From Siniperca chuatsi (Eukaryota > Chordata > Actinopteri > Centrarchiformes > Sinipercidae): 64,000 nucleotides of DNA. The stretch covers positions 19,020,429-19,084,428 of the forward strand of contig NC_058056.1 of NCBI RefSeq assembly GCF_020085105.1, given 5' to 3'. The notes below the pieces were generated by a model. It saw only the letters and a list, made by a program, of their open reading frames with translations, searched no databases and was not told the DNA's origin. The position numbers and the translations under genes were made by a program. Below, piece after piece: positions 1-24,131 of the stretch. Each line of letters opens with the position of its first letter. The stretch's first letter is position 1.

Positions 1-1829
1 GAAGACAATGGCAAACTATTATGTTGCCATAATAAAAAAAGTATAATTTCTTTGCTTAATTCTGGTGTCAAATGACAAATGTGACACAATGCAGGCCAGA
101 GCAGTGCCTTGTTTGTATTACATTTGTGTTAATATTAGGTCCTTTCAAAAAGTTAAGTACTTTAGATTTACTAAGATTTTTGTTTTCAACTACATACTGT
201 ACTTAACTTTGCCTGTACCCTGTGTGTGTGTAGCAAGTGACACATCTGTTTGCACTTTTTTCTGAAGTTGGGTTTCTTGCTAGTAAAAGTAAAACAGATC
301 TGAAGGAATTCAGTCATATACTCTGTAGCTTTCCTTGTAACTATTAAGCTCCAGTGTCCTTCAGGACATGCCTCTGATTCCAGCTCATTTGGGGCTGAAA
401 ACTAGTTTCCTAGTAGCAAAAAATGCCCATCACAAGTTCCTAGAGCCCATGGTGACATTTTGAAATGTGTTTTTTTGTTCGACCAATAGTTCATAACTGA
501 AAAATATTTAGTTTACTATCATAGAAGACTAACCAGAAAAGTTTCACATTTGAGAAGCTGGAACCAGTGATTTTGTTTGCCATTTTTGCTTTAAAAATTG
601 CTTAAATGATTAATTCATGATCAAAATAATTTTCAATTAATTTTCTATCGATTGACTAACTGTTTCAGCTCTAAATCAAATGTAATGAGCTGAAACTGTT
701 ACCTCCAAAATCCTCTTTTTATGTGCGATGCTGCTGTTTTTTTTATATTATACATTGCTTATTTTCACTTATCCTGATCTAATGTTTTGTCTGTATCATT
801 AGCAAAAACATTGTTCATAAAATGATCATTCTTCTTGTTACACTGAATTACTCTTGACAGAAAAGAGACACCACCTGTGAGTCAACCAACTGTACTGTTT
901 AATGTGGATCTGAATCTTTAGCTGAGGTCAAGAGTGGTAGTTTCCTTCTTCCTCCGTCTGCTGCAACCCTAGCGTTTGCCCCTAGCACCACCTCTCTCCA
1001 CCTCTCTCCTGTAAACTGTAGACTGTAAACAAGTGTGTTTCCAATTAGCCGTCTCCGAAGTCAGCTGGACGCTAAAACTGATGAAAGACAATGGTGCTGT
1101 CAGCGGTCTCTTCCTAGCTGTGTTGTACCAGCTTCATGAGCTTCCAGGGCTTAAAGGGGGGCATGGTGAGCCTGAAACGTGAATTAGTTTAACTGGGTCT
1201 TTAAAGACGGTAAGGCTCTTTTTAATTGGCAAAGCAGATTGCCTATTTCATTACAGAAACTGGTTTAGCTTTGCTTTAGTGAGGCCAAATGCTTCATCAG
1301 TCCCCCTCATGAGACTCAGGGTAGAGCCAGGGAGTGGTTTGCTGTTAAGAGTCTCTTTATGCATTTAACTCGGTGCTGTGAATCTATAGATGGGTGTGTG
1401 GCTCCTCGTAAACAAAACAAAAATAAAGCGCATGCCAGCTTGTAAATGCAATGGCTGCGTGTAAATTCTTCTTACAAGTGTGGTCGTGCAATAAGATGAA
1501 AAAGTAGTGCTGTTAAACGGGATATTCTCAGCATAAAGTATCTCACGTCAACATCAACATGTACACATATTCACAACAGTGAGCACATTAGCCGTCCGTT
1601 GCAGCTCTGTCACATTATGTTCCTCTGTATAATTAGTAATGGGGTTTAAAGTATTGTGTTTAATTTCAGCCTAATTGAAAGATTTTTCACAAGGCTCTCT
1701 GTAACTCTCAGAGGAAGCTCTGAAATAATGGAATATTGAATCATAATTTCCCCAATGGAGACAGCTTTTGAGCTATTATTTTACCTGCATACTAATTTTA
1801 TCTCTGTCTCTTTCTCTCTCCACCTACAG
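1..1829. other. Non-coding DNA upstream of the first fyn coding exon
   Basis: No convincing coding exon. This is fyn 5' intron or upstream sequence, since fyn genes normally have non-coding first exons that cannot be placed here. Positions about 590-700 carry a fragment of the widespread teleost repeat containing an ATCGAT-type core between TTAATTGAAAA-like and GCTGAAAC-like segments, in the opposite orientation to the copy at 11965. A pyrimidine tract ends in CTACAG at 1829, which is the acceptor of the first coding exon. Confidence 0.6.
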
Positions 1830-1839
1830 AAAGTAGAGA

Positions 1840-13620
<11,781 letters not shown>

Positions 13621-13681
13621 GCACCGCTGCCTTCATCTCATGTCATTTCACTGGCTTTTCCACCAGAGGGAGCCAGACTCC

Positions 13682-13688
<7 letters not shown>

Positions 13689-13725
<37 letters not shown>

Positions 13726-13734
13726 TCTGTCTCT
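13689..13734. repeat. CT/GT microsatellite in the fyn 3' UTR
   Basis: Pure CT dinucleotides interrupted by a few CTGT units. Confidence 0.9.
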
Positions 13735-15031
13735 GTCTGTGGCTGTAACGATCATAAAAGCTCATCAACTGACTTCTTGACTTCCAAGCTTCATACAAAC
13801 AGGGACGGCTGCTGCTCTGACAGCATTCTGACTATCAAATAAAAGGATGTTTTGGAGGTGGGAGGGGGCGCTGAGATGACTGAAGAGTTAAAAGTGACTG
13901 CCATGGATGAACGAGATGAGTTGTGTAACTTGTATGTAGTGTAAATATAAATTGCTTGTTTACTTATCTCTCTTTTTTTGTTTCATTTTATATTACTTTT
14001 GATATTTTGGAAATGTGTGGATTTTTTTTTAATACAAGTTCAAAGTTATTTCAGATTTATGGCTCGTAGAAAAGCGCGTGAGGCTCACAGTTGGTAAGAA
14101 ATGTTAATTGTAGGAATGGTAATAGTTGGACATCGTGGACCGAAGTATCTCAGAAAGTTTTTCTGGAAGTCCACTGAACTTTTTTTACCAGGTTAATATA
14201 ACAATACTGCTCTCCTCTTCTCAAGGAACTTAGATGTACTATAACACCTGTTCTTGCCTTTTCATGTTTAGTAATATTCTTATAATGTAAGGGAATGCCT
14301 TCATGCTTTCTACACACTAACTTAGTGCATCATGGACTCCTTCACCCAAACTTGTATGCCATCTGCATTAATATTACATGCATTCATTGCATTTCAGCTT
14401 CAGCCAATGATTTTTAGATCGGCATAAAGTAACTTTTAGTTCAGCTTCTTGTAGTTGAAAAGGAGGCTGACTTCCTCTCCAACTGCAACTATTGTTCGGC
14501 TGACTGCTTATTATACTGGCAATATTTTAAAATGTATGTTGCATTATTGTATGGTAGCAGGCTGTGTAAGAATTCTGCATTGTGTTTTCGCTTCAGCAGC
14601 CAAACAAACAAACAAACAAACTGCCACTCACATGACAGGAATGAAGGATGCGTACCTGTGTTTGTCCCTCCATAATGTGTACCTGGAAATAACATGTTGT
14701 TTACGAGACCAAACATGTTTATTTCATCGTCTTATTTTGCTCAGCCTTTCGGCCAGTCTTGTATGTCGTTAAGATGACATAACTGCAGCTCTGGATGATA
14801 TTTTATCATCCTCAAGTATCAAACTTCTTTCTGTGTGTGTGAGAAGGTGCATTCCAGGACAATACACGATTTCTGTGTGTATTTAAGTTGCTTTTCATGG
14901 GTGGAAAAGTGAGCAAAAACTAGTTTTTGTATCACTTTGTTTTACCCTAATTCTGTAGCTATACAGAAAATGTTTTTGGTCTCTGCATTATTTATTGTCT
15001 CTATCTGTTACTTGTACACAACTGGTTTTGA

Positions 15032-15037
15032 AATAAA
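15032..15037 (+). terminator. fyn: Likely distal polyadenylation signal of fyn
   Basis: AATAAA about 1.4 kb after the fyn stop, with TGT/GT-rich sequence just downstream (15055-15065). It is the best candidate for the main 3' end. A proximal AATAAA lies at 13838. Confidence 0.55.
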
Positions 15038-15060
15038 CAATCTTGCCATCATCGTCCTGT

Positions 15061-16160
15061 GGACTGAACACTTGTCAGTACTGCTTTTAAAGCTAAAACA
15101 GCGTTTGTGAGAGTGATTCTTTGTGTTTTTCCCTCAGGCTGACTTGACACAAAGACAACATAACTGAACTCAGAATATATGCAAATCACAGTAGGTGTCC
15201 ACCCAGAAATTTGAGAGCTGCTTACAGGATAGTGGAGCAATCTTTAATTTAATACCTGTTTAATTTGTGTTCATCTTTTCATCATGATTTGAGCTTTTTA
15301 ATAGTTTGGAATTTATGTTCTGACTAAAACATTGAAGAGAGCTGTAATGTATTGTAGCATACGTTTCATATGAGAGTACTTTTGTGTCTTTATTATGCAA
15401 TCAAACATAATAGGTTTGAGAGCAAAACTTTCCACACTGCAATCAAAAAATGTTTTATTGCAAGTAAAATTGTGATTGTGATTAAAAATTTATTAAAGTA
15501 AATCTAAAAAGCATTAATACATTTTTAATTACAAATTAATTTTACTTGCAATTAAAAAAAAATTGATTGCAGTGTCGATAGTTTTCCGCTCAAATCTATT
15601 TTTCATTGGTACTCCTAGAACTGAATAATATTCCTTTCATAAAAATCACTTAAACAAAACGTTTTTGAACAGCAAATTCCAAGAATAAGAATGTTTTCTT
15701 CCTCAGCTAATCTTTCTTGGCCAACCTGGCTGGGCAACACAAACACTACATTCTTAGCTCTGATTGGACGCAGCTGAAGCAGTGAAGAATTTGCATATAG
15801 CAGTCTGTAACACACACAAGCCTCTGCACCTACAGGAGTGTAAAGAATCCAGCAGAGAACACGGAGGTCATTGTTACTCTTCCTTTTCAGTCCTCTTGGT
15901 CTGGTATGTACAACTGTATGTATGAATATGTTTTTATGTGGTATGTACTGTATATAATAACTGCATGTGAAATAACTTATTGAGAATAATCTACTTAAAT
16001 TGTGCATGAAAAATGTCTTAGTTATCTTCATAGATTAGAAGAAAAAAGAGAATTCTTGGGAAGTTGGCAGTATGATTAAACCATAGCTGAACTAACCGTT
16101 TTTTCTGCTTCTATTAGTTACTTGCAGGACTACAGGCTATGCTGATGTCACCTGGTTAAA
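15061..16160. other. Intergenic region between fyn and traf3ip2
   Basis: Holds the inverted-repeat element at 15409-15602 and, presumably, the traf3ip2 promoter and non-coding first exon. An acceptor-like TTACTTGCAG lies just upstream of the ATG (about 16118-16127), so the start codon probably sits in exon 2. No other coding sequence is supported. Confidence 0.5.
15409..15602. mobile_element. MITE-like element with long inverted repeats
   Basis: Left end AATAGGTTTGAGAGCAAAAC and right end, read on the minus strand, AAATAGATTTGAGCGGAAAAC. The arms continue inward through CACTGCAATCAA and ATTGCAAGTAAAATT in both orientations. The structure is a short non-autonomous DNA transposon with long TIRs; no coding capacity. 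Confidence 0.7.
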
Positions 16161-19100
16161 ATGGAGAAATCAGAAAAAGTACCAGAACTGAAAGTGTTTT
16201 CCACTACAAAGTCAGAAAATTCCATTCAACTTTTGAGCCCTGAAGTCACAGTAAACCAAATATTTCATGCTAATCCTTCTCATGAAAGATTCATATCAAC
16301 CTGTTGCATGGATGCACATTATTTCTGCCAAAAAAGCCCATGTAGAGTCGAACAAGTGAACCAAGCGTTCAGGAATCACCTTGCTCATGCTGCGCAGCAT
16401 AAAGAGCTGATGCGGCACAGAGAGCTAGGAGATAGAGGAGCGAACCCTGCCAGGATCAGTCTCCATCATCAACCTCCTGATGGCTGTAGCCCTCGTCCTG
16501 CAGAAACCAGAGAGGGTGACACAAGAGGAGAGTGCTCTTGTTGGGAGTCTGGACTTAACCAGTGTGGAGCAACAGGGCCTGCAAAAAGAGACACAACTAG
16601 GTGAGGAACTAGGTTAGGAAATCAGTCAAAGAATGGGCTATAATTTGGATTCGCTTGAAGGTTTATTTGGGATAGAATAATTAAGTTTTTTTTATATTCA
16701 GAGGGGAAGATGGATACACCTTTCAGCTTCAGAGTGATGAGGAAGATCTTGAGCCTCCCTTGCCGCTAAGATCAGATGAGTGGCTGCACTGCAGTCCCTT
16801 TCTACCTCCTCACCACTGCATGCACAACTATGGTAAGGACATTTCTATTTTAAGTAAATTGAATTATTTTTTTAATTGAAAGGCATAAAAATGGTAAATA
16901 TGTTGTCAGATCAATTTAAAAAAAGAAAATAATACCATTAGCATTCGTAGTCTGATTTGAAAGTAGCAATACAAGTGTGTAAAAATACTCCATTTCAAGT
17001 TAAAGTCCTGAATTCAGAATCCTACAAGTAAAAGTACAGAGGTATTATCTACAAAATGTACCTACAGTATTAAAAGTAAAAATACCTCAGCATTGCATTA
17101 TTATATATTATTGGATTATTGTTACTGATTAAAAAACATGTCAGCAGCACTTTAATGTTGTAGCTGGACAATGTGGAGCAAATATAGTGGGTATTTTAAT
17201 CTATAACAATGCCTCATATCTTATCAGAGGATCAAATATTTTGTATGTCATATATGGATACTTGCAGATAAATGTAGTGGAGTAAAAAGTAGAATATTTC
17301 ACTCTGAACTATAGTGGAGTAGCAGAAAATGGAAGTACTGAAGTAAAGTACAAGTACCTAAAATTGTACAGTACTTGAGTGAATGCTTAGTTACTTTCCA
17401 CCACTGTCATTAGCAGTGTATTTTTATTATTATGTGAAAAAAAAATGGATTTTCATTTAGCTGGTCTATATGTATTTGAACTGGCAACCTTCTCTTTAGG
17501 CTGTGTCTTTTTAAGGCATTTTCTGCCTTGTTAATCTGAACTGATATGCCATCACATAGAAATGTTTAAACTATATCCACAGACCTTCATCATACTATGG
17601 ATGTCAGGTATTATCATTCTGGAGGAGAAGAGCAGTACAACCTCAATCTATTCAACAGATACCTACCTCAGCCATGTCACCACTCTGCTCCTTGGCAGCA
17701 CAGACCCTGGGATGACACCCAAAACTGGTAAAAAAAAAATTTAAATAAAAAAATGTCGATCACAACTAGGTGCACTCTCTGACTTCGTAACCTTACCCAG
17801 TAGTGTACAAATCCACAAAATTCCTCCAAGCTCATTGCTATTATTTATGAAAAAGGCTGTGAGCCAGGTGCTGCAACAGTATCTACTTTGCATATTACAG
17901 CGACACATCACATGTCAGCACAATTCAACAGAAGGGCCTATGTTTATTTATTTATTTTTTTCTTGCTGCTTCAGGCTCCGACGTCAAGATAACTTTATAA
18001 ATGACATCTTGGCTCAGGAAAGCGTCTCAGTTAACGTGCCTCAGTTCTCCGTCCCCCCTGTGGAGGGCATGTCACAGGTCAGTGTGATGAACCTGAGCTC
18101 CGCGGCAGCAGAGGCGTCCGTCTCACATCCACATGAGAAAAGAAGAACCATCAGTCTGCTTCGTGAGTGCCGTGAGTCACTTTGTTCATTTAAAAGGAAG
18201 GTGCTCATGTTTTAGGAGCAGCTTAATTTATATTTGAGCAAAATAATTCTTGTGAGCACAATAGGTAAGTGTGTAGGGCACCTAGAAGTAATTGTAGATA
18301 ATTAGCCTTATTGTCATAAAATTACAACAAGAAGCAGGGTGGGGGATTGATGCGTGTTATCTTTATAAACCTGCCAGGCCTGTTTAAGGGCTTGGTCAAA
18401 TAAAAAATATAGGATGCACTCAATTGTTACGTCCTATTGTTTTTGCAGGAAGTGAGCAAAATCTGTCCGAGTTTTTTTTTTTTTTTACTTTTATTAAATT
18501 TATAATGTGTTACACTCATCATGAAGACGGAAAAATTGCGTTATTTCCACAGGATATAATACAATAGAATTAGAGCAGAATTTGCAGTGTTGAAATTTTT
18601 ATCGTAATATTTCTGGGTAAGATAACCAGTGAGATAAAGATCAATTGAATCAGTGTAATATTTTAAACTGAGTAACAAGAAAAATATAAACCACTTTACC
18701 GTAAGAGTACGGTCTAGACCTGCTCTATAGCAAAAGTGCAATGAGATAACATCTGTTATGAATTGGCGCTATAGAAATAAAATTGAATTGAATTGAATTT
18801 ACATCCAGTACAGCAATTCTGTACAAAATACTATCTTACTAAAAATGTATGATTTTTGTGGGGCTGTAGTTTATGGTGTTATATTAGATTAAATAAATAT
18901 TAATATTATCTAATAATGTTGTATTAGATAAATTGTAATGTGTTTCTTGTACAGTGAATCAGTACATTATTATTATTATTATTATTATTATAAATTATTA
19001 TGTAAATATTAGTTTTCAATGAAATGCACTCTTAGAGCAGTATAATCTAAAATATATATATATATTTTAACTAAAATTCAGATTCAGTTTAACTAATGTA

Positions 19101-20331
19101 GTATGTATTGCAGAACTTGCATTGTATGGCATTACAGTGTACAGGTTTTTCCTATTTTCCTGGTCATTCAGTGTAATTTAGTGATGTAAAATGGCTAACT
19201 ACAAAAGGATAAATTCTGAGATTAATTTTGATTTTATGATCTCTTCTCCTCTCAGGAAACATTTTTATAACTCATTCTTCGGACGTTTCTTCAGAGATAG
19301 TCCCCTTCGTAGACTTCCTCACAAAGCAAGGTTTTCGACCAGCTGTAAGCTACTTCCTCTTCAGTCCAAAGTCAGATTTAAAACAAATTCACTTCACTTT
19401 ATTTACAGCCATGAATTTAACTTCACAGATTGACTTATTTGACAACCCCATCAGATGTATGGACAAGTGGAAGGACAGTTACCTGAAAGATGTAAGTGAA
19501 TACCATAGTTTTTTATGTACATTTTTGAATTGCTATTGTTATATTATTGCATAAACTCTGTGTAAGTAGTATTACTAAATAATCAGTAATGACTTAGAAG
19601 ACAAAATCAGACTTACTGTGACTTTTTACTTTAATGGTTGAATAAATATTCCATATTCCATGTTTTGTGTCTGTTTTAAATTCAAACTTTTGTATTACAG
19701 TTGTCTTTTCAGCCAGTGAATGTGTCTAAAATGTGTGTGTTTTTAACAGCCATCAAACCTGATTATCATCGCCATCAGTCCAAAGTATAAGGCGGACATT
19801 GAAGGATCCGTAGTGGATAGTCATGGTCTGCACACTAAATATATTCACTCCATGGTGAGAACATTTGCTCTTTGTTTAAATAAGACATAATCCTGAGATG
19901 CATTGCTAATAGGTACTTACATTTTAAATCTAATTTTGCTAGATGCAGAATGAATTCATCCAGCAAGGCAGCTTGAATTTCAGATTCATACCGGTTCTCT
20001 TCCTCAATGCATTCCAGGTCAGAACGGATTTTTGTTTCACAACTAAAAGCATTTTTTTACTCCAAAGTTTGCAGTTACTCAATTTTTTCCACTCCTTTCT
20101 CACTCCCCACCATTTCTCTCTCTTAAACCTTTCTCTACTACAAAAAACTTGTATATGCAGAAGCACGTCCCAAGTTGGCTTCAGAACACGCGTGTTTACC
20201 GCTGGCCCCAGGACACTGAGGATTTGTTACTGCGGCTGCTCAGGGAGGAGAGATATGTTCCTCCTCCTGTACCTATGGAGCTCACCCTCATCATCAGACC
20301 TGTGGCCCCCAGCTCTGCAGCTACACTGTAA
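16161..20331 (+). CDS. traf3ip2: TRAF3-interacting protein 2 (Act1), SEFIR-domain adaptor, 9 coding exons
   Basis: Adaptor that binds IL-17 receptors through SEFIR-SEFIR contact and recruits TRAF proteins. Coding exons: 16161-16600, 16702-16832, 17583-17727, 17975-18171, 19256-19344, 19429-19491, 19750-19854, 19943-20017, 20161-20331; total 471 codons plus stop, shorter than the human protein (574). The N-terminal half is divergent and low in recognisable domains. The C-terminal SEFIR domain (from about residue 304) is clear: NIFITHSSD, then [71 protein letters not shown] and LLLRLLREE, each matching the human order. It lies directly after fyn, as in other vertebrates. ATG at 16161 is the first in frame. 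Two GTGAGT donors 9 bp apart end exon 4. Confidence 0.93.
16975..17405. repeat. Dispersed teleost repeat in traf3ip2 intron 2
   Basis: Typical fish element with AGTAAAAGTACAGAGGTATT near one end and TTACTTTCCACCACTG at the other, rich in AAGTA words. A diverged copy occurs at about 26430-26990. Confidence 0.65.
18740..18800 (+). repeat. 3' tail of a retroelement with (AATTG)n end
   Basis: GAATTGGCGCTATAGAAATA followed by AAATTGAATTGAATTG repeats. This resembles the 3' end of a common teleost SINE/LINE family. Only the tail is recognisable. Confidence 0.55.
18967..18994. repeat. ATT trinucleotide microsatellite
   Basis: About nine consecutive ATT units in traf3ip2 intron 4. Confidence 0.85.
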
Positions 20332-21966
20332 AGACACACCTGTGTTTATGCATGCGTGTGTATGTGATTTTAGATTTTATTTAGATTTATTGAGTGCAGA
20401 TTGTGTATATTAAAATCTCAGAATTGATCCAATCTAAGTCGATAACAGCTCATGTTCTAAGCTGTGTTGTTTCTAACTGGTAACTGGTTTTAACTGACAT
20501 GTCTCAACAACTATTGCATGGATTGTTATGAAATTTGGTGCAGACATTCATGTCTTCCTCAGGATGAATTGTTGTGATTCTTTAGCTTTTCATCTAGCAC
20601 CATCATCAGGTCTAAATGTAATTTGACTAATAGATATACTTTGATTTCTGTAAAACTGATTGATTTCCATCAGCCACAGCTGTATTATGTGTTTAGTGCT
20701 AATTAGCACATGTTAGCATACTAATACTCTAAAATAAGATGGTGAAAGTGCTAACATTATACCTGTTTAGCATCAGCAAGTTAACATTATCATTGTGAGC
20801 ATGTTAGCGTGCCGATGTTAACATTTAGCTAAAAGTAAGCACCAAAAACTTCAGAGCAGCTAGCATGGCTGTAGACTAGCTGTAGTCTTATTTTTTGATG
20901 CTTTCAAGGGAAAATATGATTATGCCTTTCCACTTATCTGCTTTTTACTTATTTACCTTGTGAACCATTTCTAGAGTATATTGTACATACAATATGCACA
21001 GTACAAATATAGCAGGTCAAGCTGTTGCAAGTAAAGGTTCACAAGATGGCACTGTTTTAATGCACATCCTGGACATTTATTTTTGGTTCATTGGTGAGGT
21101 AGTTTATAATTTTGGAAACATGTTTATTTTGAAGCTGCCACTTATAAGCAAATGTGAGACTGTAAAAAGAAAGTGATGAGCAATGAAAAACCACCGAACA
21201 AAATAAACCACATAAGCACCAGTGGCAGTGGGAGGATGAGGCCACAAGTGTTTTGAGCAAGTTTGCTGCTGCTGGACAGTGAAACTTTTTAAGGACACCT
21301 CACTTGTTGTCCATTCCTCATCTTGTGCACCTGCTTTGTTCCAGTTTAGTGGGCAGATTACAGTGCCACACCAGTAGGGGAGCCCAGTTCAGCCAACTGA
21401 TCTTACACACACCCCTTCAACTGCCAAAAAAGGCCTGCCAAAGCAGCTGGTGTGCAGAGCTCCAGCTAAGAATAACCCAAACCTTCTGGGGGATAAAGTT
21501 ACCTTGAAGCCTCCCTGTGCTCTTCTCTGACCTATACCCATGTGAGGCACCAATAACACTGGGTGGGATATTTGGTCTGTTCCCCCTCACCCTACCCAGC
21601 CCTATGCTTAGCTTGGCTCTTTCCTTCCCCTGCGCTGCTTTCCGTTGCCCCACCGTCCCCAGAACCCCCTCTGCAATGCTGCCACACTGGCAGCTCCAAA
21701 TTCTCCAACACTTGTAAAACTTACAGTTTATGTTTGATTTCCCTTTTTTGATCTTGGAGAAGTTAAACCTGTGGATTACCTGGTCCAGGAAACAAGACTG
21801 TGATCACCACCAAATGGAAATGGAATAATTTAATAACTGGGACTTTTTTTTTTTAAGAGGATGCTGATTGGATTCATACCGAAGCTGTGATTTTCCGTTC
21901 ACTTCTGCATGAGGAGGCATTGCCCCCATTTTAAAGGATAATACCTGAAACTGTCTCCTTATCACC
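20332..21966. other. Intergenic region between traf3ip2 and trdn
   Basis: The first part is the end of the traf3ip2 transcript. A dispersed repeat fills about 20450-20890. The last few hundred bases should hold the trdn promoter and 5' leader. An E-box-like CAGCTG occurs near 21441, but I see no convincing TATA box or MEF2 site. Confidence 0.45.
20450..20890. repeat. Dispersed teleost repeat
   Basis: Includes ATGAAATTTGGTGCAGACAT, the word series GTTAGCATACTAA, GAGCATGTTAGC, AACATTTAGCT and an end rich in GCTAGCATGGCTGTAGAC. Related blocks recur at 36830-37200 (opposite orientation), within the 2.19-kb trdn units and at 58190-58480. Confidence 0.65.
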
Positions 21967-24091
21967 ATGGCTGAAGGTAGGACTGTTACACCTGGATCAC
22001 CACTGAAATTAACACTTATTGTTTGCTACACCACCAAAAGCATAAGTAATATATGTTATGTAATAAATAAATGGCAATCTTTTGATCGGGTGGGTCCTCT
22101 TAGGAAAATGTGTTGAAAGTCGGTTGCTATAAATACAGGATATCATGTAGCCAGAGTATTAGTATTGCTCTCCTGTGACAGACAGGACTTCTGCTGAGGG
22201 CTGACCTCTTTCTTTCTTTGCCATATAAAAAGAAACTTTTTATGTGATCTGCTCAAATAAACACATCTTTGATGACGCTTCAGGGCTCGAATTCATTGAG
22301 CAATAACAGGGTTCCTTTACAATCAGTATAAATGTGTGGTAAAATACTGACACCACCTGTCCATCTGGAATAATTCTGTTGTCTGATGGGATTATTTTAA
22401 GGTTTTTTAGCATTTGTATATGAAGATGTGAATCATGTGTCAGGCATGCTCAGAATTCATTCACAGTTAGAAGATGTTTCTTAACACCTTGGCACCATGT
22501 CCAAGTTGGAAAGTACAGCAGTGTCGCCACACTCACACTCTATTGGTTGATGATGGCGAGCATGTCATTAAATGCCATCACAAGAATTTACCACTGTCCT
22601 AAACAGATGGGAATCATGTGCATAGATGTTTGGATAACCTATCTGATGAAATGAGAATGACAGATGATTCCTGTTTTTACTGATCTTTAATCTGACAAGA
22701 AGTAACCAACTGAAATCTCAGATAAATTGATGTTTATTAGGATACAACACTCAATCAATTTCATCTAATTCTGATATCAGCAAATTAGTTTACATGTTGA
22801 CAACACACAGGCAGAGGATGTCATTTGATGAATGGAAATGTCAGACACACTGTCTCCACTGTGTAAAGTTTAAATCCTTTGATCGTAAAGGAAATATATT
22901 TCACCTGTTGTGGTTTAGCTGCAGTGTGTAGATGATGAGACTAGATTTGACTAAGCCATGCTACTGTGTTAAAGATACATGTTGTTGCTAGCATTAAATT
23001 AATAGGAGAACTGTAGATTTTTTTGGTGGATATTCTTAGTTTGTTATTTACAAGATAATATCTTAATAGACTATAGTAAAAATACTGTACATCCGGAGCT
23101 TCTGCTAATACATTTTCAAAATGGTTATATATCATTGTTTATCAATTACTGAACCACATCTTCAATTAAAGGCCCTGAAAACCTATTTTCTCAATCAACG
23201 TTTTACTCTTGAGGAATTTGGTCTGACATGAACACACACTTTTCTGTTAAAGTTGGAACAGTTTTGTCATTTTTCACATAAGAGATTTCTCACTTCCTCA
23301 CTGATCTGAAGTGGGTTGGGCTCAGTTGGAAAAAGGTGATGTCATTCATTTGAATCAAAATCTGATGATAGTTGTGTGGTTGTTTGCTGATGTTGCCAGT
23401 ACTGTCAATCAAATGTGATCAAACGACAACCACACAGTCCTGATGAAGCAGTTTAGCTGAGTTTTTGAGCGTTAAACTCATAATAAATAATAACTAAGGA
23501 TGTTTTTCAGAACTTTAACTATGATATTTGCTTACTTAGTCATGAATATTTAATGTTAGAGGAAAATAACACCTAAGATCCACTTTAAAGCCCCAGAAAT
23601 GGATGATGATAACATGAGGAAACACTTGAATTACAATTGACAGACCAGCTGACTCAACATGGTCCTTTGTGGAATTATAGAAATGAAGACTTGCGCTCAT
23701 TAGAAATTTTGTATATAAAAGAGAAGTTTTTGTTAGAGGGTATTTTCAGCGCCTGACCAACAATTAATTTTTACGGCTGATACTGATATAAGTATTTAAG
23801 AGTTTAAAAACATCTGATAAAAATATATCGGCCAATGTTCGTTTTTTTACAGATACACGTAACATAAACATTTTTCATTTAATATGATCATTAAAGAATT
23901 TACTTTATTTAAAACATTTTACAGATAAAAAAAACAAACATGTCAGCGCTCGCTGGCAGACAAACTAGGTAATTTGTCATCTTTGGCATTTATGTGCCAA
24001 ATGCATGCATGCTGATTATTGCAATAAGCTAATATTGGCCGATATATTGGCCCTGCTGATTTATTGGTCTAGTTCTAGTATTTTCAAAAAG

Positions 24092-24131
<40 letters not shown>

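Larger units (their letters stand above)
13621..15060 (+). other. fyn: fyn 3' untranslated region
   Basis: Non-coding sequence after the fyn stop codon. It begins with a CT microsatellite, has an early AATAAA at 13838-13843 and a second AATAAA at 15032-15037 followed by GT-rich sequence. This suggests a short and a long 3' UTR by alternative polyadenylation. The end is inferred from the signal, not from transcript data. Confidence 0.6.

Noticed and set aside
15615..16031. 138-residue minus-strand open frame upstream of traf3ip2
   Set aside because: No recognisable domain or composition of a real protein. It overlaps the likely traf3ip2 promoter region.
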